Assembly: GCA_938041335.1 (NCBI GenBank)
Contig: CALIAF010000031.1
Span: 1 to 64,000, forward strand
DNA: 64,000 nt
Reading direction: 5' to 3'
From: an uncultured Ulvibacter sp.
Lineage (GTDB): Bacteria > Bacteroidota > Bacteroidia > Flavobacteriales > Flavobacteriaceae
Notes under the pieces: model-generated
Told to the model about the DNA's origin: nothing
What the model saw: the letters and a program-made list of their open reading frames with translations, nothing else
Database searches by the model: none
In this document: one piece after another, positions 48,195 to 57,239 of the stretch
How positions within the stretch are numbered: the first letter of the stretch is position 1
Layout: each line of letters opens with the position of its first letter
Translations under genes and position numbers: made by a program

Positions 48195-49349
48195 TTATTT
48201 TTTTTGTGCTCTTTTAAGTTGGCGTGCTTCTTTCTTTTTGGCTAGTTTCATCTTTTTAAAAGCAAGGCCATTTGCCGCTGCTTTTCTGTGGGCCGCTCTC
48301 TCTGCTTCTCTTTCTGGGTCTAGATAGGTTTCGCCAAAATTGCCAAATGGGTAAAAAGAATCTTTTGGATCTGTTGCGATAAGGCCAACAATGATCATTT
48401 CTCCCATTAAATCATAATCTGAACCTAACATGCTTATATTGATTGTATTATCAATATTTGAAAGTTGAATTTCTTCTGTGTCAAAACCTATGTAGCTTAC
48501 CACTAAAATTGAATTCTCGGGAGCCTCAATCGTATAATTGCCGTCAAAATCAGATTGTGTTCCCATTGAAGTCCCTTCAATAATAATATTTACTCCAGGA
48601 AGTGGCAAACCAGCATCACTTATTGTACCAGTGATTTTAACGATATTATCTTCTATTTCTGCAATATCTCCTTTTACAATTTCTTCTTCTTCAATAATAA
48701 TTTTTGGAGCTACCATGTTACCCATTATTTGTGGCATCGCTATCTTTTGTGTCAACTGCGTGTCAAATGTTTCATTATAATTTCCAAATGTATGTTGAGA
48801 AAGTTCAAAACCATCTTGCGTGAAAATCAAGGTTTCTTTATCTAAAAAGGTAATGCTGTAGTTTCCTTTTTTATCTGTAAAAGCGGTTTTGCCCGTTTCT
48901 TTTACTTCTATTTTAACGTTATGCAATGGATTTCCTTGAACATCTGTGATGGTTCCTTCTACTGTAATTTGTATTCTGTCTGCCGCTTTGTGCATGCTGC
49001 CTATGCCAAGAGAGGTATATGTGCTGGTTTTAACTCCGCCTTGTTTTGGAGCTGCCATAGAACCAGCCATCATGGTTAATGGTAATAGTAATGAAGCAGC
49101 AAGAGGAGCAAGCCTTTGCCCTGCACTTCGCTCTAATGTAAGAGATCGGTCTAATTGTGTTTTTGAAAAACGACCACAGGTATTGTCATGCTTCATTACA
49201 TATTTTACGATGTCCTCGTCAATTGCTTTTGTAAAATCGACCACTTCTTTTGTACAAACACCACAGAACTTTCCTTTTTCTGTTTGTGTCATCTTGTCCC
49301 AATTTTCATGACAAGGTTCTGGAATACTTACTTTGATTACTTTTTTCAT
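48195..49349 (-). CDS. Membrane protein with N-terminal Cys domain and two carboxypeptidase-regulatory-like domains
   Basis: A 384-residue protein. The first 70 residues have a cysteine domain (C13 in PCHENW, C29 and C32 in CGVC, C58 in TCGRF) seen at the N-terminus of several Bacteroidota TonB-like or regulatory membrane proteins. A membrane segment (about 80-99) follows. Two CarboxypepD_reg-like domains (about 126-200, EGTITDVQGNPLHNVKIEV, and about 238-310, GTISDAGLPLPGVNIII) lie outside, then a very basic tail rich in Lys, Arg and Ala. Function is unknown. The 9-bp inverted repeat just upstream of its ATG may regulate it. Confidence 0.82.
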   Translation of the reverse strand: MKKVIKVSIPEPCHENWDKMTQTEKGKFCGVCTKEVVDFTKAIDEDIVKYVMKHDNTCGRFSKTQLDRSLTLERSAGQRLAPLAASLLLPLTMMAGSMAAPKQGGVKTSTYTSLGIGSMHKAADRIQITVEGTITDVQGNPLHNVKIEVKETGKTAFTDKKGNYSITFLDKETLIFTQDGFELSQHTFGNYNETFDTQLTQKIAMPQIMGNMVAPKIIIEEEEIVKGDIAEIEDNIVKITGTISDAGLPLPGVNIIIEGTSMGTQSDFDGNYTIEAPENSILVVSYIGFDTEEIQLSNIDNTINISMLGSDYDLMGEMIIVGLIATDPKDSFYPFGNFGETYLDPEREAERAAHRKAAANGLAFKKMKLAKKKEARQLKRAQKK

Positions 49350-49361
49350 AACGATGGTTTT

Positions 49362-49390
49362 TTAATACACAGTAAATAAACGTGTATTAA
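49362..49390. repeat. 9-bp perfect inverted repeat just upstream of the 48195-49349 gene
   Basis: TTAATACAC (49362-49370) and GTGTATTAA (49382-49390) are separated by 11 bases. The near arm is 12 bases from the ATG at 49349, so it could be an operator or a leader hairpin. Confidence 0.65.
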
Positions 49391-49419
49391 GCCATTTATG
49401 AAATGTAGAATGAGGGAAC

Positions 49420-49495
49420 AGGGTGTTTGAGTGAGCTTACGATACTATTTCACATGATTTGCTATGCAATTTATGTGAAATCACTCAGGCACCCT
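49420..49495. repeat. Nested 76-base hairpin element
   Basis: The outer arms AGGGTGTTTGAGTGA (49420-49434) and TCACTCAGGCACCCT (49481-49495) pair over 15 bp with two G-T wobbles. Inside, TTTCACAT (49448-49455) pairs with ATGTGAAA (49473-49480), directly stacked on the outer 3' arm, and TTGC/GCAA caps it. A 13-base bulge remains on the 5' side. No T-run follows on either strand. It lies in a gap between two minus-strand genes and is not explained by either. Confidence 0.7.
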
Positions 49496-49562
49496 CAATT
49501 GTTATATAGAAATGAAGAGTGATTAGTCTTTTTATGGGGTAGTGGTTTGATCATAGGTTTTA

Positions 49563-50171
49563 TTATTTCCAGAATTTCCACCATTCATTTTTTTCTTGAA
49601 TTGTATTCCCATTTTCATCCTTTCTTAAATCAATGGTATAGCCTCCTACTTCGTCAAATTCCAATAAAGTAGTAGAAGCAATATTTATATTGTTTAAATT
49701 AAGAAAAGAATCGGCTTTAGCATAAAGATGAGCATCTTTAAAGTTTTCCCAGGCCTCAATAGTAATTTGTTCACCATCAATTGTAAATTTCTTCGTAAAA
49801 GTATCTGACTCCGAATTTAAGTATTTGCTTTCCAATCTATTTCTTTCTTCTGATTTTTCAATAGTTAAAAGGAATTGACTTAGTAAAACGTTACGTTCTT
49901 TATATGTGTAGCGAGGAATTGATATGATTTTTAGATCATTGTTTTCAATTCTTTTTATAAAGGCTATCAATTTGTTTTGAGTACTTTCTGAATATGAAGA
50001 TGTTGTGTTTTTTGCTTTGTTTAGACATTCATCAAGTAATAAATAATCCATCATCAAAATGGAGAAAAAACTATGACTCTTCTTATCAAAATAAAAACTT
50101 TCATTTAAACTATTTGGTGGCTGAGATAATCCAATCGCTAACCAATTCAATATTTGAGTTTCCTTATTCAT
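49563..50171 (-). CDS. Hypothetical cytoplasmic protein
   Basis: I do not recognise this 202-residue protein. It has no signal peptide or membrane segment, is acidic and helix-rich in the first half (MMDYLLLDECLNKAKN, STQNKLIAFIKRIENN), and probably has beta strands in the second half (FTIDGEQITIEAWENF). It ends in WWKFWK, a tryptophan-rich tail found on various small bacterial proteins. It lies 24 bases after the glutaminyl cyclase gene on the same strand and may be co-transcribed with it. Base composition is slightly more AT-rich than its neighbours. Confidence 0.7.
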   Translation of the reverse strand: MNKETQILNWLAIGLSQPPNSLNESFYFDKKSHSFFSILMMDYLLLDECLNKAKNTTSSYSESTQNKLIAFIKRIENNDLKIISIPRYTYKERNVLLSQFLLTIEKSEERNRLESKYLNSESDTFTKKFTIDGEQITIEAWENFKDAHLYAKADSFLNLNNINIASTTLLEFDEVGGYTIDLRKDENGNTIQEKNEWWKFWK

Positions 50172-50195
50172 CTAAATCATAAAGCCACTTAATAA

Positions 50196-51251
50196 CTACT
50201 TCTCAAAAACTTCAATCTTAAACAACTTATCCCAGTTTTTTCCAGTGATGTAAAGGATATTAGGTTCTCCTTTATAAGCAATACCATTAAGTACGTCTAG
50301 TTTTGAGTGTTGTGTCACCTTATCTTTTAATCCTTTTAAGTTGATAACCCCTTCTACGGCTCCGTTAGTAGGATCTACAATAGCGATAGCGTCTTTTTGG
50401 TAAATGTTTGCGTAAATGCGACCTTCTACCCATTCGAGCTCGTTAATGGTGTCTATTTTGCTGGTATTTGTGTATACTTCTATATGATCCTGCTCTTTTT
50501 GGGTTGCTGCATCTAAGGTCCATATCTTCTCGCTACCATCACTTTTATAAATGACCTCGCCGTCATTACATAGCCCCCAGCCTTGTTTGCTATTTCCGTA
50601 CGTAAATTGACCGGTCTTTTCTAGCGTTTCTTTATTGTAAATGAAACCTACATTCTCTTTCCAGGTAAGTTGGTACACATTGTCGCCCAATACCGTAAGT
50701 CCTTCGCCAAAAAACGAAGGGGCGAGTTCCGTTTTCTTTAAGACTTCGCCCGTTTTTAGATCTACTTTTCGCAAAGAAGACATTTTATATTGTCCTGTAC
50801 TTTCATATAAGTCATCACCTACAAACTCAAGTCCTTGTGTGTAAGCCGCAATGTCATGTGGATAGGTCTCTAGTATTTTATAGCCATATAATTTTGGCTT
50901 AATCGATGATACCACTGTTACAGAGGCATAATCTTCTGCAACACCATCTTCGTGGGTGATTTCGGCCTTGATTATTTGAGTCCCTAACTTTACTTCTTGA
51001 AGGTTCAATTTTGTTACTGTGTTTCCATTTACAGAAGCAATCTCTTTATCATTTAAAAAATAAGTAACGCTAGTCACTGTTTTGTTTTTCTTGTTCTTTA
51101 GTTGAACTTCTAAGGTTTCTGAAGTGATATAACGCTTCTGTGCATTCACAATTTCTACATCAAACAGATCTATTTTAGTTGTTGAGTCATTTCCGCAGGA
51201 AGCAGCAACGGCAGTCAACAGGGTCATAATTAATAACTTATGAAAGTTCAT
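50196..51251 (-). CDS. Glutaminyl-peptide cyclotransferase
   Basis: This enzyme converts N-terminal glutamine to pyroglutamate. The 351-residue protein is a lipoprotein (signal ending AASC, Cys19), has a beta-rich N-terminal domain of about 95 residues, and a five-bladed propeller of the plant/bacterial glutamine cyclotransferase type (YTQGLEFVGDDLYESTGQY, APSFFGEGLTVLGDNVYQLTW, NELEWVEGRIYANIYQ, LNGIAYKGEP blocks). Many T9SS-exported Bacteroidota proteins start with Gln after signal cleavage, so an envelope location fits such substrates (inference). Confidence 0.94.
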   Translation of the reverse strand: MNFHKLLIMTLLTAVAASCGNDSTTKIDLFDVEIVNAQKRYITSETLEVQLKNKKNKTVTSVTYFLNDKEIASVNGNTVTKLNLQEVKLGTQIIKAEITHEDGVAEDYASVTVVSSIKPKLYGYKILETYPHDIAAYTQGLEFVGDDLYESTGQYKMSSLRKVDLKTGEVLKKTELAPSFFGEGLTVLGDNVYQLTWKENVGFIYNKETLEKTGQFTYGNSKQGWGLCNDGEVIYKSDGSEKIWTLDAATQKEQDHIEVYTNTSKIDTINELEWVEGRIYANIYQKDAIAIVDPTNGAVEGVINLKGLKDKVTQHSKLDVLNGIAYKGEPNILYITGKNWDKLFKIEVFEK

Positions 51252-51304
51252 AGGACGATTTATTTTTAAGCAAGATATTTATAATAATTGATACCATAAA
51301 ACGC

Positions 51305-51335
51305 TTGTAGTGGGTTTTAAATTGTACTATCTTTG
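51305..51335 (+). promoter_or_regulatory. Promoter of the SRP RNA gene
   Basis: TTG (51305-51307), 20 bp, TATCTTTG (51328-51335). The predicted start falls at about 51340, at the first base of the RNA stem, which supports both calls. Confidence 0.8.
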
Positions 51336-51340
51336 CAGCT

Positions 51341-51440
51341 GGCAAGTCCTACACAACTAGCTCCTGTTGAATCCCCCAGGGTGGGAACACAGCAAGGGTA
51401 TACGGTCGTAGCAGTGTGATGTAGGTAGCTTGCCTTTTTT
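51341..51440 (+). ncRNA. ffs: Signal recognition particle RNA, small bacterial type
   Basis: A 94-base hairpin RNA with closing stem GGCAAG (51341-51346) and CTTGCC (51429-51434), followed by a T-run that acts as terminator. The second stem pairs CCTACA with TGTAGG. The apical part contains GAATCCCCCAGG and the GGAACACAGCAAGG loop, the Bacteroidota form of the conserved SRP domain IV that binds Ffh. The RNA guides membrane-protein ribosomes to FtsY. It has its own promoter, and no ORF overlaps it. Confidence 0.92.
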
Positions 51441-51453
51441 TGTGCCCAATATT

Positions 51454-51484
51454 TTGGTAATTAAGTGCTCTCCACGCATCTTTG
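51454..51484 (+). promoter_or_regulatory. Promoter of the SDR/aldolase pair
   Basis: TTG (51454-51456), 20 bp, CATCTTTG (51477-51484), one base off the TAnnTTTG consensus, 17 bases before the ATG at 51502. Confidence 0.55.
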
Positions 51485-51501
51485 CACAATAGAAAAAAAG
51501 T

Positions 51502-52308
51502 ATGTCTCAAGTAGTTTTAATCACAGGTGGTTCTTCGGGTATCGGCAAAGCAGTCGGAATTTACCTCAAAAACCAAGGCTTTACCGTCTATGGAACCAGT
51601 AGAAATCCATCTCGATTTGATGCTACATTCCCTATAAAATTAGTCGCGCTAGATGTTACAGATAGTAAAAGCATAACTAGTTGTGTTGCCGAAATTCTAA
51701 AGATGGAAGGTCGCTTAGATGTATTGGTAAATAATGCGGGCGTTGGTATTACAGGGCCAATTGAAGAAACGCCTACTGCTGAAATTAGTAAGGCATTTGC
51801 CACTAATGTCTATGGTCCCATAGAAATGATAAACGCTGTGTTACCAGCCATGCGAAAGCAAGCTAGTGGTACTATCGTCAATATTTCGTCCATAGCCGGA
51901 TATATGGGATTACCTTATCGCGGTATATATTCTGCCACCAAAGGAGCGCTAGAGTTGTTGACAGAAGCCTATAGGATGGAAGTGAAGCAATTTGGGATTA
52001 GAATGACTAATGTGGCTCCGGGTGATTTTGCAACCAATATTGCCGCAGGAAGATATCACGCACCAGCACTGGATGACTCTCCTTATCAAAAGGATTATAG
52101 TAACACCTTAAAAATGATGGATGCCCACGTAGATGCCGGTGAAGATCCATTGGCTATGGCAAAAGTGATCTATTCAATTATTAAAAGCGACTCGCCAAAA
52201 ATACATTACAAGGTAGGAGCTCCACTTCAAAAATTTTCTATAGTTTTAAAAAGACTTTTACCAGACAAAATGTATGAGCGTATTTTAATGAAACATTACA
52301 AATTATAA
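51502..52308 (+). CDS. Short-chain dehydrogenase/reductase
   Basis: A 268-residue classical SDR. It has the cofactor motif TGGSSGIG (8-15), NNAG (77-80), the catalytic Ser near 129-130 (NISSIAG) and Tyr143/Lys147 in YSATK. The TSR pattern after beta-2 (GTSRNPSR) suggests NADP(H). The substrate is not predictable; the C-terminal extension with basic residues ([17 protein letters not shown]) is like that of lipid- or retinol-type SDRs. A transaldolase-like gene follows by 35 bases. Confidence 0.93.
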   Translation: MSQVVLITGGSSGIGKAVGIYLKNQGFTVYGTSRNPSRFDATFPIKLVALDVTDSKSITSCVAEILKMEGRLDVLVNNAGVGITGPIEETPTAEISKAFATNVYGPIEMINAVLPAMRKQASGTIVNISSIAGYMGLPYRGIYSATKGALELLTEAYRMEVKQFGIRMTNVAPGDFATNIAAGRYHAPALDDSPYQKDYSNTLKMMDAHVDAGEDPLAMAKVIYSIIKSDSPKIHYKVGAPLQKFSIVLKRLLPDKMYERILMKHYKL

Positions 52309-52343
52309 ATCTGGCATATTTCAGAAACCAAAAACAAAAATCT

Positions 52344-52997
52344 ATGAAATTTTTTATCGATACCGCAAACCTAGAACAAATTAAAGAAGCACAAGATTTA
52401 GGCGTGCTCGATGGGGTAACTACCAACCCATCATTAATGGCAAAAGAGGGGATCTCAGGTCACGATAATATATTAAAACATTATGTAAGCATCTGTAATA
52501 TCGTTGAAGGTGATGTGTCTGCAGAGGTGATCTCAACAGACTTTGAAGGGATGGTAAGAGAAGGAGAGGCATTGGCCGAGTTGCACCCACAAATTGTGGT
52601 AAAGGTACCAATGATTAAAGAAGGTATTAAGGCAATTAAATACTTTAGCGATAACGGAATCCGTACCAATTGTACACTAGTCTTTTCTGCCGGACAGGCC
52701 TTATTGGCAGCAAAAGCGGGCGCGACCTATGTATCACCATTTATTGGTAGACTAGACGATATCTCTACAGATGGTTTAAATCTAATTGCAGAAATAAGAT
52801 TGATTTACGATAACTACGCTTTTGAGACAGAAATACTTGCAGCTTCTATACGTCACACGATGCACATCATTGAATGCGCAAAAATAGGTGCAGATGTAAT
52901 GACGGGACCACTCTCATCTATAGAAGGGTTATTAAAACACCCATTAACAGATAGCGGTCTTGCTAAGTTTTTAGCTGATTATAATAAAGGGAAGTAA
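52344..52997 (+). CDS. fsa: Fructose-6-phosphate aldolase / transaldolase-like protein
   Basis: A 217-residue small transaldolase-family protein. The N-terminus [15 protein letters not shown], the [13 protein letters not shown] block and the Schiff-base Lys87 in IVVKVPM are all present. Proteins of this size are annotated either as fructose-6-phosphate aldolase or as transaldolase (Tal family 3/4); sequence alone does not decide here. It follows the SDR by 35 bases and probably shares its transcript. Confidence 0.92.
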   Translation: MKFFIDTANLEQIKEAQDLGVLDGVTTNPSLMAKEGISGHDNILKHYVSICNIVEGDVSAEVISTDFEGMVREGEALAELHPQIVVKVPMIKEGIKAIKYFSDNGIRTNCTLVFSAGQALLAAKAGATYVSPFIGRLDDISTDGLNLIAEIRLIYDNYAFETEILAASIRHTMHIIECAKIGADVMTGPLSSIEGLLKHPLTDSGLAKFLADYNKGK

Positions 52998-53019
52998 CAG
53001 CTTAGAAAAGAATACACGG

Positions 53020-54408
53020 TTATAAAGCCTTTTCAAACCCCATATCTGTAATTGCCGTGTTGGCGTTTTTTATGATGCCATTTTTATCTACAATAATTGT
53101 GCGTTCTGGTATATCAAGAATCAATACAGACTTTGCAGAAGGTAGATTGTCTAACTGGTACTCCATATCCTTATTCGTACTTATTAAGTCTGCAATGCGT
53201 CTCCATTTTCTAAAATGATCATCTGCATTAATGGCAATAAAGTCATATTCAGGGTACTTGATGCGCAAGTGCTCTGCCTTTTCATGAACTTCACGATAAT
53301 GGGTAGTAGACTCATAGGTCCAAAAATAGATTACTGTTGGTTTTTTAATAATAGAATGCAAAGTTCTAGTTTGATTGTCAAGGCCTACGAGTTGCACATC
53401 GGGTATTCCTTTACCTGGAATAATTTTTATGGTTTGCTCTAGAATGTGTGCCATCTGATTAATGTCTGCTTTACTAGATGAAAACTTTTTAAATTGAGTA
53501 AAAAGTTCCGTAGCTTTATTAACATCTGTTGTATGCAGAAGGTAATCTATTGCAGTACGTCTTAAGAGTTTGTTTCTTAGCGTTTCGTGATTCGTGTATT
53601 TTTTTATCGCCAATAATTTAGCTTGAGCATGCGTAAAGTTTGCACGATCAAAAGAATCTACTTGTTTATAGGCATCGTATGCAACATTGTTATAATAGGT
53701 GTTCATAAAACGATAGTAAGAGTAATGCGATCGCATCAGGTCATTACCATGATCTATTTTATTTCTGTGCTCTAAAAATTCTTGAGGGAGCTGTTCTTGG
53801 ATCTCGGCATTTCCGGCCATTAAATTAGAAGAAATGTACATCTCTTTCCATAAGTGATGATCATATATTAAGTTAGCACTTAAAGTTTGGTCAAATTCTA
53901 TAGTAACATTTTTTGCTGTAGTGATGTGTTTTTTATGAAATTTTTGATGCGCACTAGCAACAGAGTCTAATTTTTTAAGGTAGGCTTCTGGAGACAATGT
54001 AAACCATTCTGGCAGCATTTTTTCAACCTGTTCATCTTCTAAATAAATCTTCATCAAGAGATTGTTCTTTTCCGCACCAATACCACTATACTTTAAAGAT
54101 TCGTCAAAATCAATAGTATTTACGTGAATGAGTAAGCTATCATTCGGATATAGATAAAATCGTTGGTACTCTCTGTGTTTAAAAGTATAAAGACCTTCGC
54201 ATAGACTATCGTATTTAAATGAGAATCTATTTTTGTCATCTAGTTTAACAGAATCTAAAATGTGCTCATTATGAGATAGAACCACATAGGCTCCCCTCGG
54301 GTTTTCAATCACCCCACCTATATAAGTGCCACGCGCTTTATTGCTTCCAGTATTATCACAAGAAACCATAAAAACGCAGAAAAGAAGGATGGGTATTAGT
54401 TTATGCAT
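53020..54408 (-). CDS. Lipoprotein with thioredoxin-like domain lacking the CxxC motif
   Basis: A 462-residue lipoprotein (signal ending FMVSC, Cys17). The N-terminal 100 residues resemble a DUF4369-type domain (GTYIGGVIENPRGAYVVL). A helical middle part follows, and the C-terminal 140 residues have a TlpA/thioredoxin fold (PTVIYFWTYESTTHYREVHEKAE, then YDFIAINADD). Where TlpA proteins have WCxxC, this one has WTYESTT, so it cannot make a disulfide. The fold may have been kept for binding instead. It is divergent from the ABC-F gene. Confidence 0.85.
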   Translation of the reverse strand: MHKLIPILLFCVFMVSCDNTGSNKARGTYIGGVIENPRGAYVVLSHNEHILDSVKLDDKNRFSFKYDSLCEGLYTFKHREYQRFYLYPNDSLLIHVNTIDFDESLKYSGIGAEKNNLLMKIYLEDEQVEKMLPEWFTLSPEAYLKKLDSVASAHQKFHKKHITTAKNVTIEFDQTLSANLIYDHHLWKEMYISSNLMAGNAEIQEQLPQEFLEHRNKIDHGNDLMRSHYSYYRFMNTYYNNVAYDAYKQVDSFDRANFTHAQAKLLAIKKYTNHETLRNKLLRRTAIDYLLHTTDVNKATELFTQFKKFSSSKADINQMAHILEQTIKIIPGKGIPDVQLVGLDNQTRTLHSIIKKPTVIYFWTYESTTHYREVHEKAEHLRIKYPEYDFIAINADDHFRKWRRIADLISTNKDMEYQLDNLPSAKSVLILDIPERTIIVDKNGIIKNANTAITDMGFEKAL

Positions 54409-54428
54409 CAGTTAAGGATTGTTAAAAT

Positions 54429-54436
54429 CAAAAATA
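54429..54436 (-). promoter_or_regulatory. -7 box of the thioredoxin-like lipoprotein gene
   Basis: TATTTTTG on the minus strand, 20 bases before the ATG at 54408. A TTG lies 15 bp upstream (54454-54452), closer than the usual 19 bp. Confidence 0.5.
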
Positions 54437-54500
54437 AGGTTCTCCGTTGTGCAATTTTGTTAATTGTAGGTTAAATAAAATAAAAATTAAACCTATTTTC

Positions 54501-54526
54501 TTGACCACTTATTTGTATTACTTTTG
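54501..54526 (+). promoter_or_regulatory. Promoter region of the ABC-F gene
   Basis: TACTTTTG (54519-54526) is a good -7 box, 16 bases before the ATG at 54543. TTG at 54501-54503 is only 15 bp upstream, so the -33 assignment is uncertain. Confidence 0.55.
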
Positions 54527-54539
54527 CAAAAATTTTTAA

Positions 54540-56159
<1,620 letters not shown>

Positions 56160-56405
56160 TTATCCTTTTTCACCAAGTGCTTCTAGATACTCATCAATCA
56201 TTTCTTTTGCTAGAGCAAGTTCTTCTTTTCTAATAAATAACCGTACTTGGTTAGGCACTCCAATAGCAAAACCGCCAGTAATACCACTTTGGTGATCGTT
56301 TTTTTCAATGGGAGAAATACCCATATCTAGTAAACGAGCTTTTAGGCCATTTGCAATCATTGCGGGTCCAGTATAAATGCGTGTAGTTTGTTCTTGATTA
56401 TCCAT
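56160..56405 (-). CDS. DUF2007 domain protein
   Basis: An 81-residue soluble protein of the DUF2007 (putative signal-transducing, ferredoxin-like) family: RIYTGPAMIANGLKARLLDMGI at the start and LFIRKEELALAKEMIDEYL at the end. The ATG at 56405 gives the normal start; the frame is open to 56465. Its stop codon abuts that of the ABC-F gene, and no terminator separates them, so the two transcripts probably overlap. Confidence 0.88.
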   Translation of the reverse strand: MDNQEQTTRIYTGPAMIANGLKARLLDMGISPIEKNDHQSGITGGFAIGVPNQVRLFIRKEELALAKEMIDEYLEALGEKG

Positions 56406-56555
56406 AGCTGTTAAGTTTAGAATTAAATGTACTTCGGAAATGTGCCAACAACAAAGTTTTAACAAATAAATAATAGAAAGCTAACAACCAAATAAAACAC
56501 CCTGTTTTTCGTTTTGGTAAGGTATTTGCTTACATTTATCAAAAAATCAACGTCT

Positions 56556-57140
56556 ATGAAATCGTTACAAAAATACTTTTACGCTCTGGCAGTCGTATTA
56601 ATTACTACTGGTACCTTCGCCCAGAAAATAGAAAAAACAGATCCGGTAATCACAAAAGATTATGAGGGAACTACCTTTACTTCTCAAAAGTCATTGATTG
56701 AAAACATTTCAGCATCAGATTTACTTTCATATTCGCAAGCAATCATAGCAAATCCAAACTTGGAAGAACTAACTGCCGAAGGTAGCTATACTATGTTCCT
56801 TGCTCCAGATGCGTTTTTTAATGCTATGGACAAAGAAGAGCGCGACGCTTTTTTAGCATCTTCTAATGAGTATGTTCAGAAACAAGTGTTTAGCGCCTTT
56901 ATTGTGCCAGGCCGTGTAGATAGTAGATCTTTAATGTATGAGTTAAAGAAAAGAGAAGGAGCACCACTTTATTTAAAAACAATAAGCGGTAAAAATTTAG
57001 GGGTTAAGATGTCGAGAAAAAACATGGTTTTATTTGATGCAGAAGGAAATCAAGTGAAAATTATGCAACCAGACTATTATCACTCTAAAGGATTCTTTCA
57101 TATCGTAGATGGTTACTTTATGCCGGAGAGTGAAGAGTAA
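56556..57140 (+). CDS. Exported fasciclin-domain protein
   Basis: A 194-residue exported protein: signal peptide (MKSLQKYFYALAVVLITTGTFAQ) and one FAS1 domain (about 45-190). The H1-type block is YTMFLAPDAFFNAM and the H2-type end is YHSKGFFHIVDGYFMPE. FAS1 domains mediate adhesion or protein-protein contacts at the cell surface. The ATG at 56556 is chosen for the signal peptide; the frame is open from 56514. It is followed by a strong terminator shared with pheT. Confidence 0.9.
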   Translation: MKSLQKYFYALAVVLITTGTFAQKIEKTDPVITKDYEGTTFTSQKSLIENISASDLLSYSQAIIANPNLEELTAEGSYTMFLAPDAFFNAMDKEERDAFLASSNEYVQKQVFSAFIVPGRVDSRSLMYELKKREGAPLYLKTISGKNLGVKMSRKNMVLFDAEGNQVKIMQPDYYHSKGFFHIVDGYFMPESEE

Positions 57141-57167
57141 GATCTAGAATCTAGAAAAAAATTTATT

Positions 57168-57208
57168 AAAAAAACCACAATTCATATTCTTTGAATTGTG
57201 GTTTTTTT
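57168..57208. terminator. Bidirectional terminator between the fasciclin gene and pheT
   Basis: AACCACAATTCA (57173-57184), 7-base loop, TGAATTGTGGTT (57192-57203), flanked by A-run and T-run. It can stop transcription from both sides. Confidence 0.92.
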
Positions 57209-57239
57209 AATAAAGCAGGTACTTAATTTTAAGAATCTC

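Noticed and set aside
49420-49495. Integron attC site or CRISPR-like repeat at the nested hairpin
   Set aside because: No attC core (RYYYAAC/GTTRRRY), no repeated unit and no cas or integrase gene in the window.
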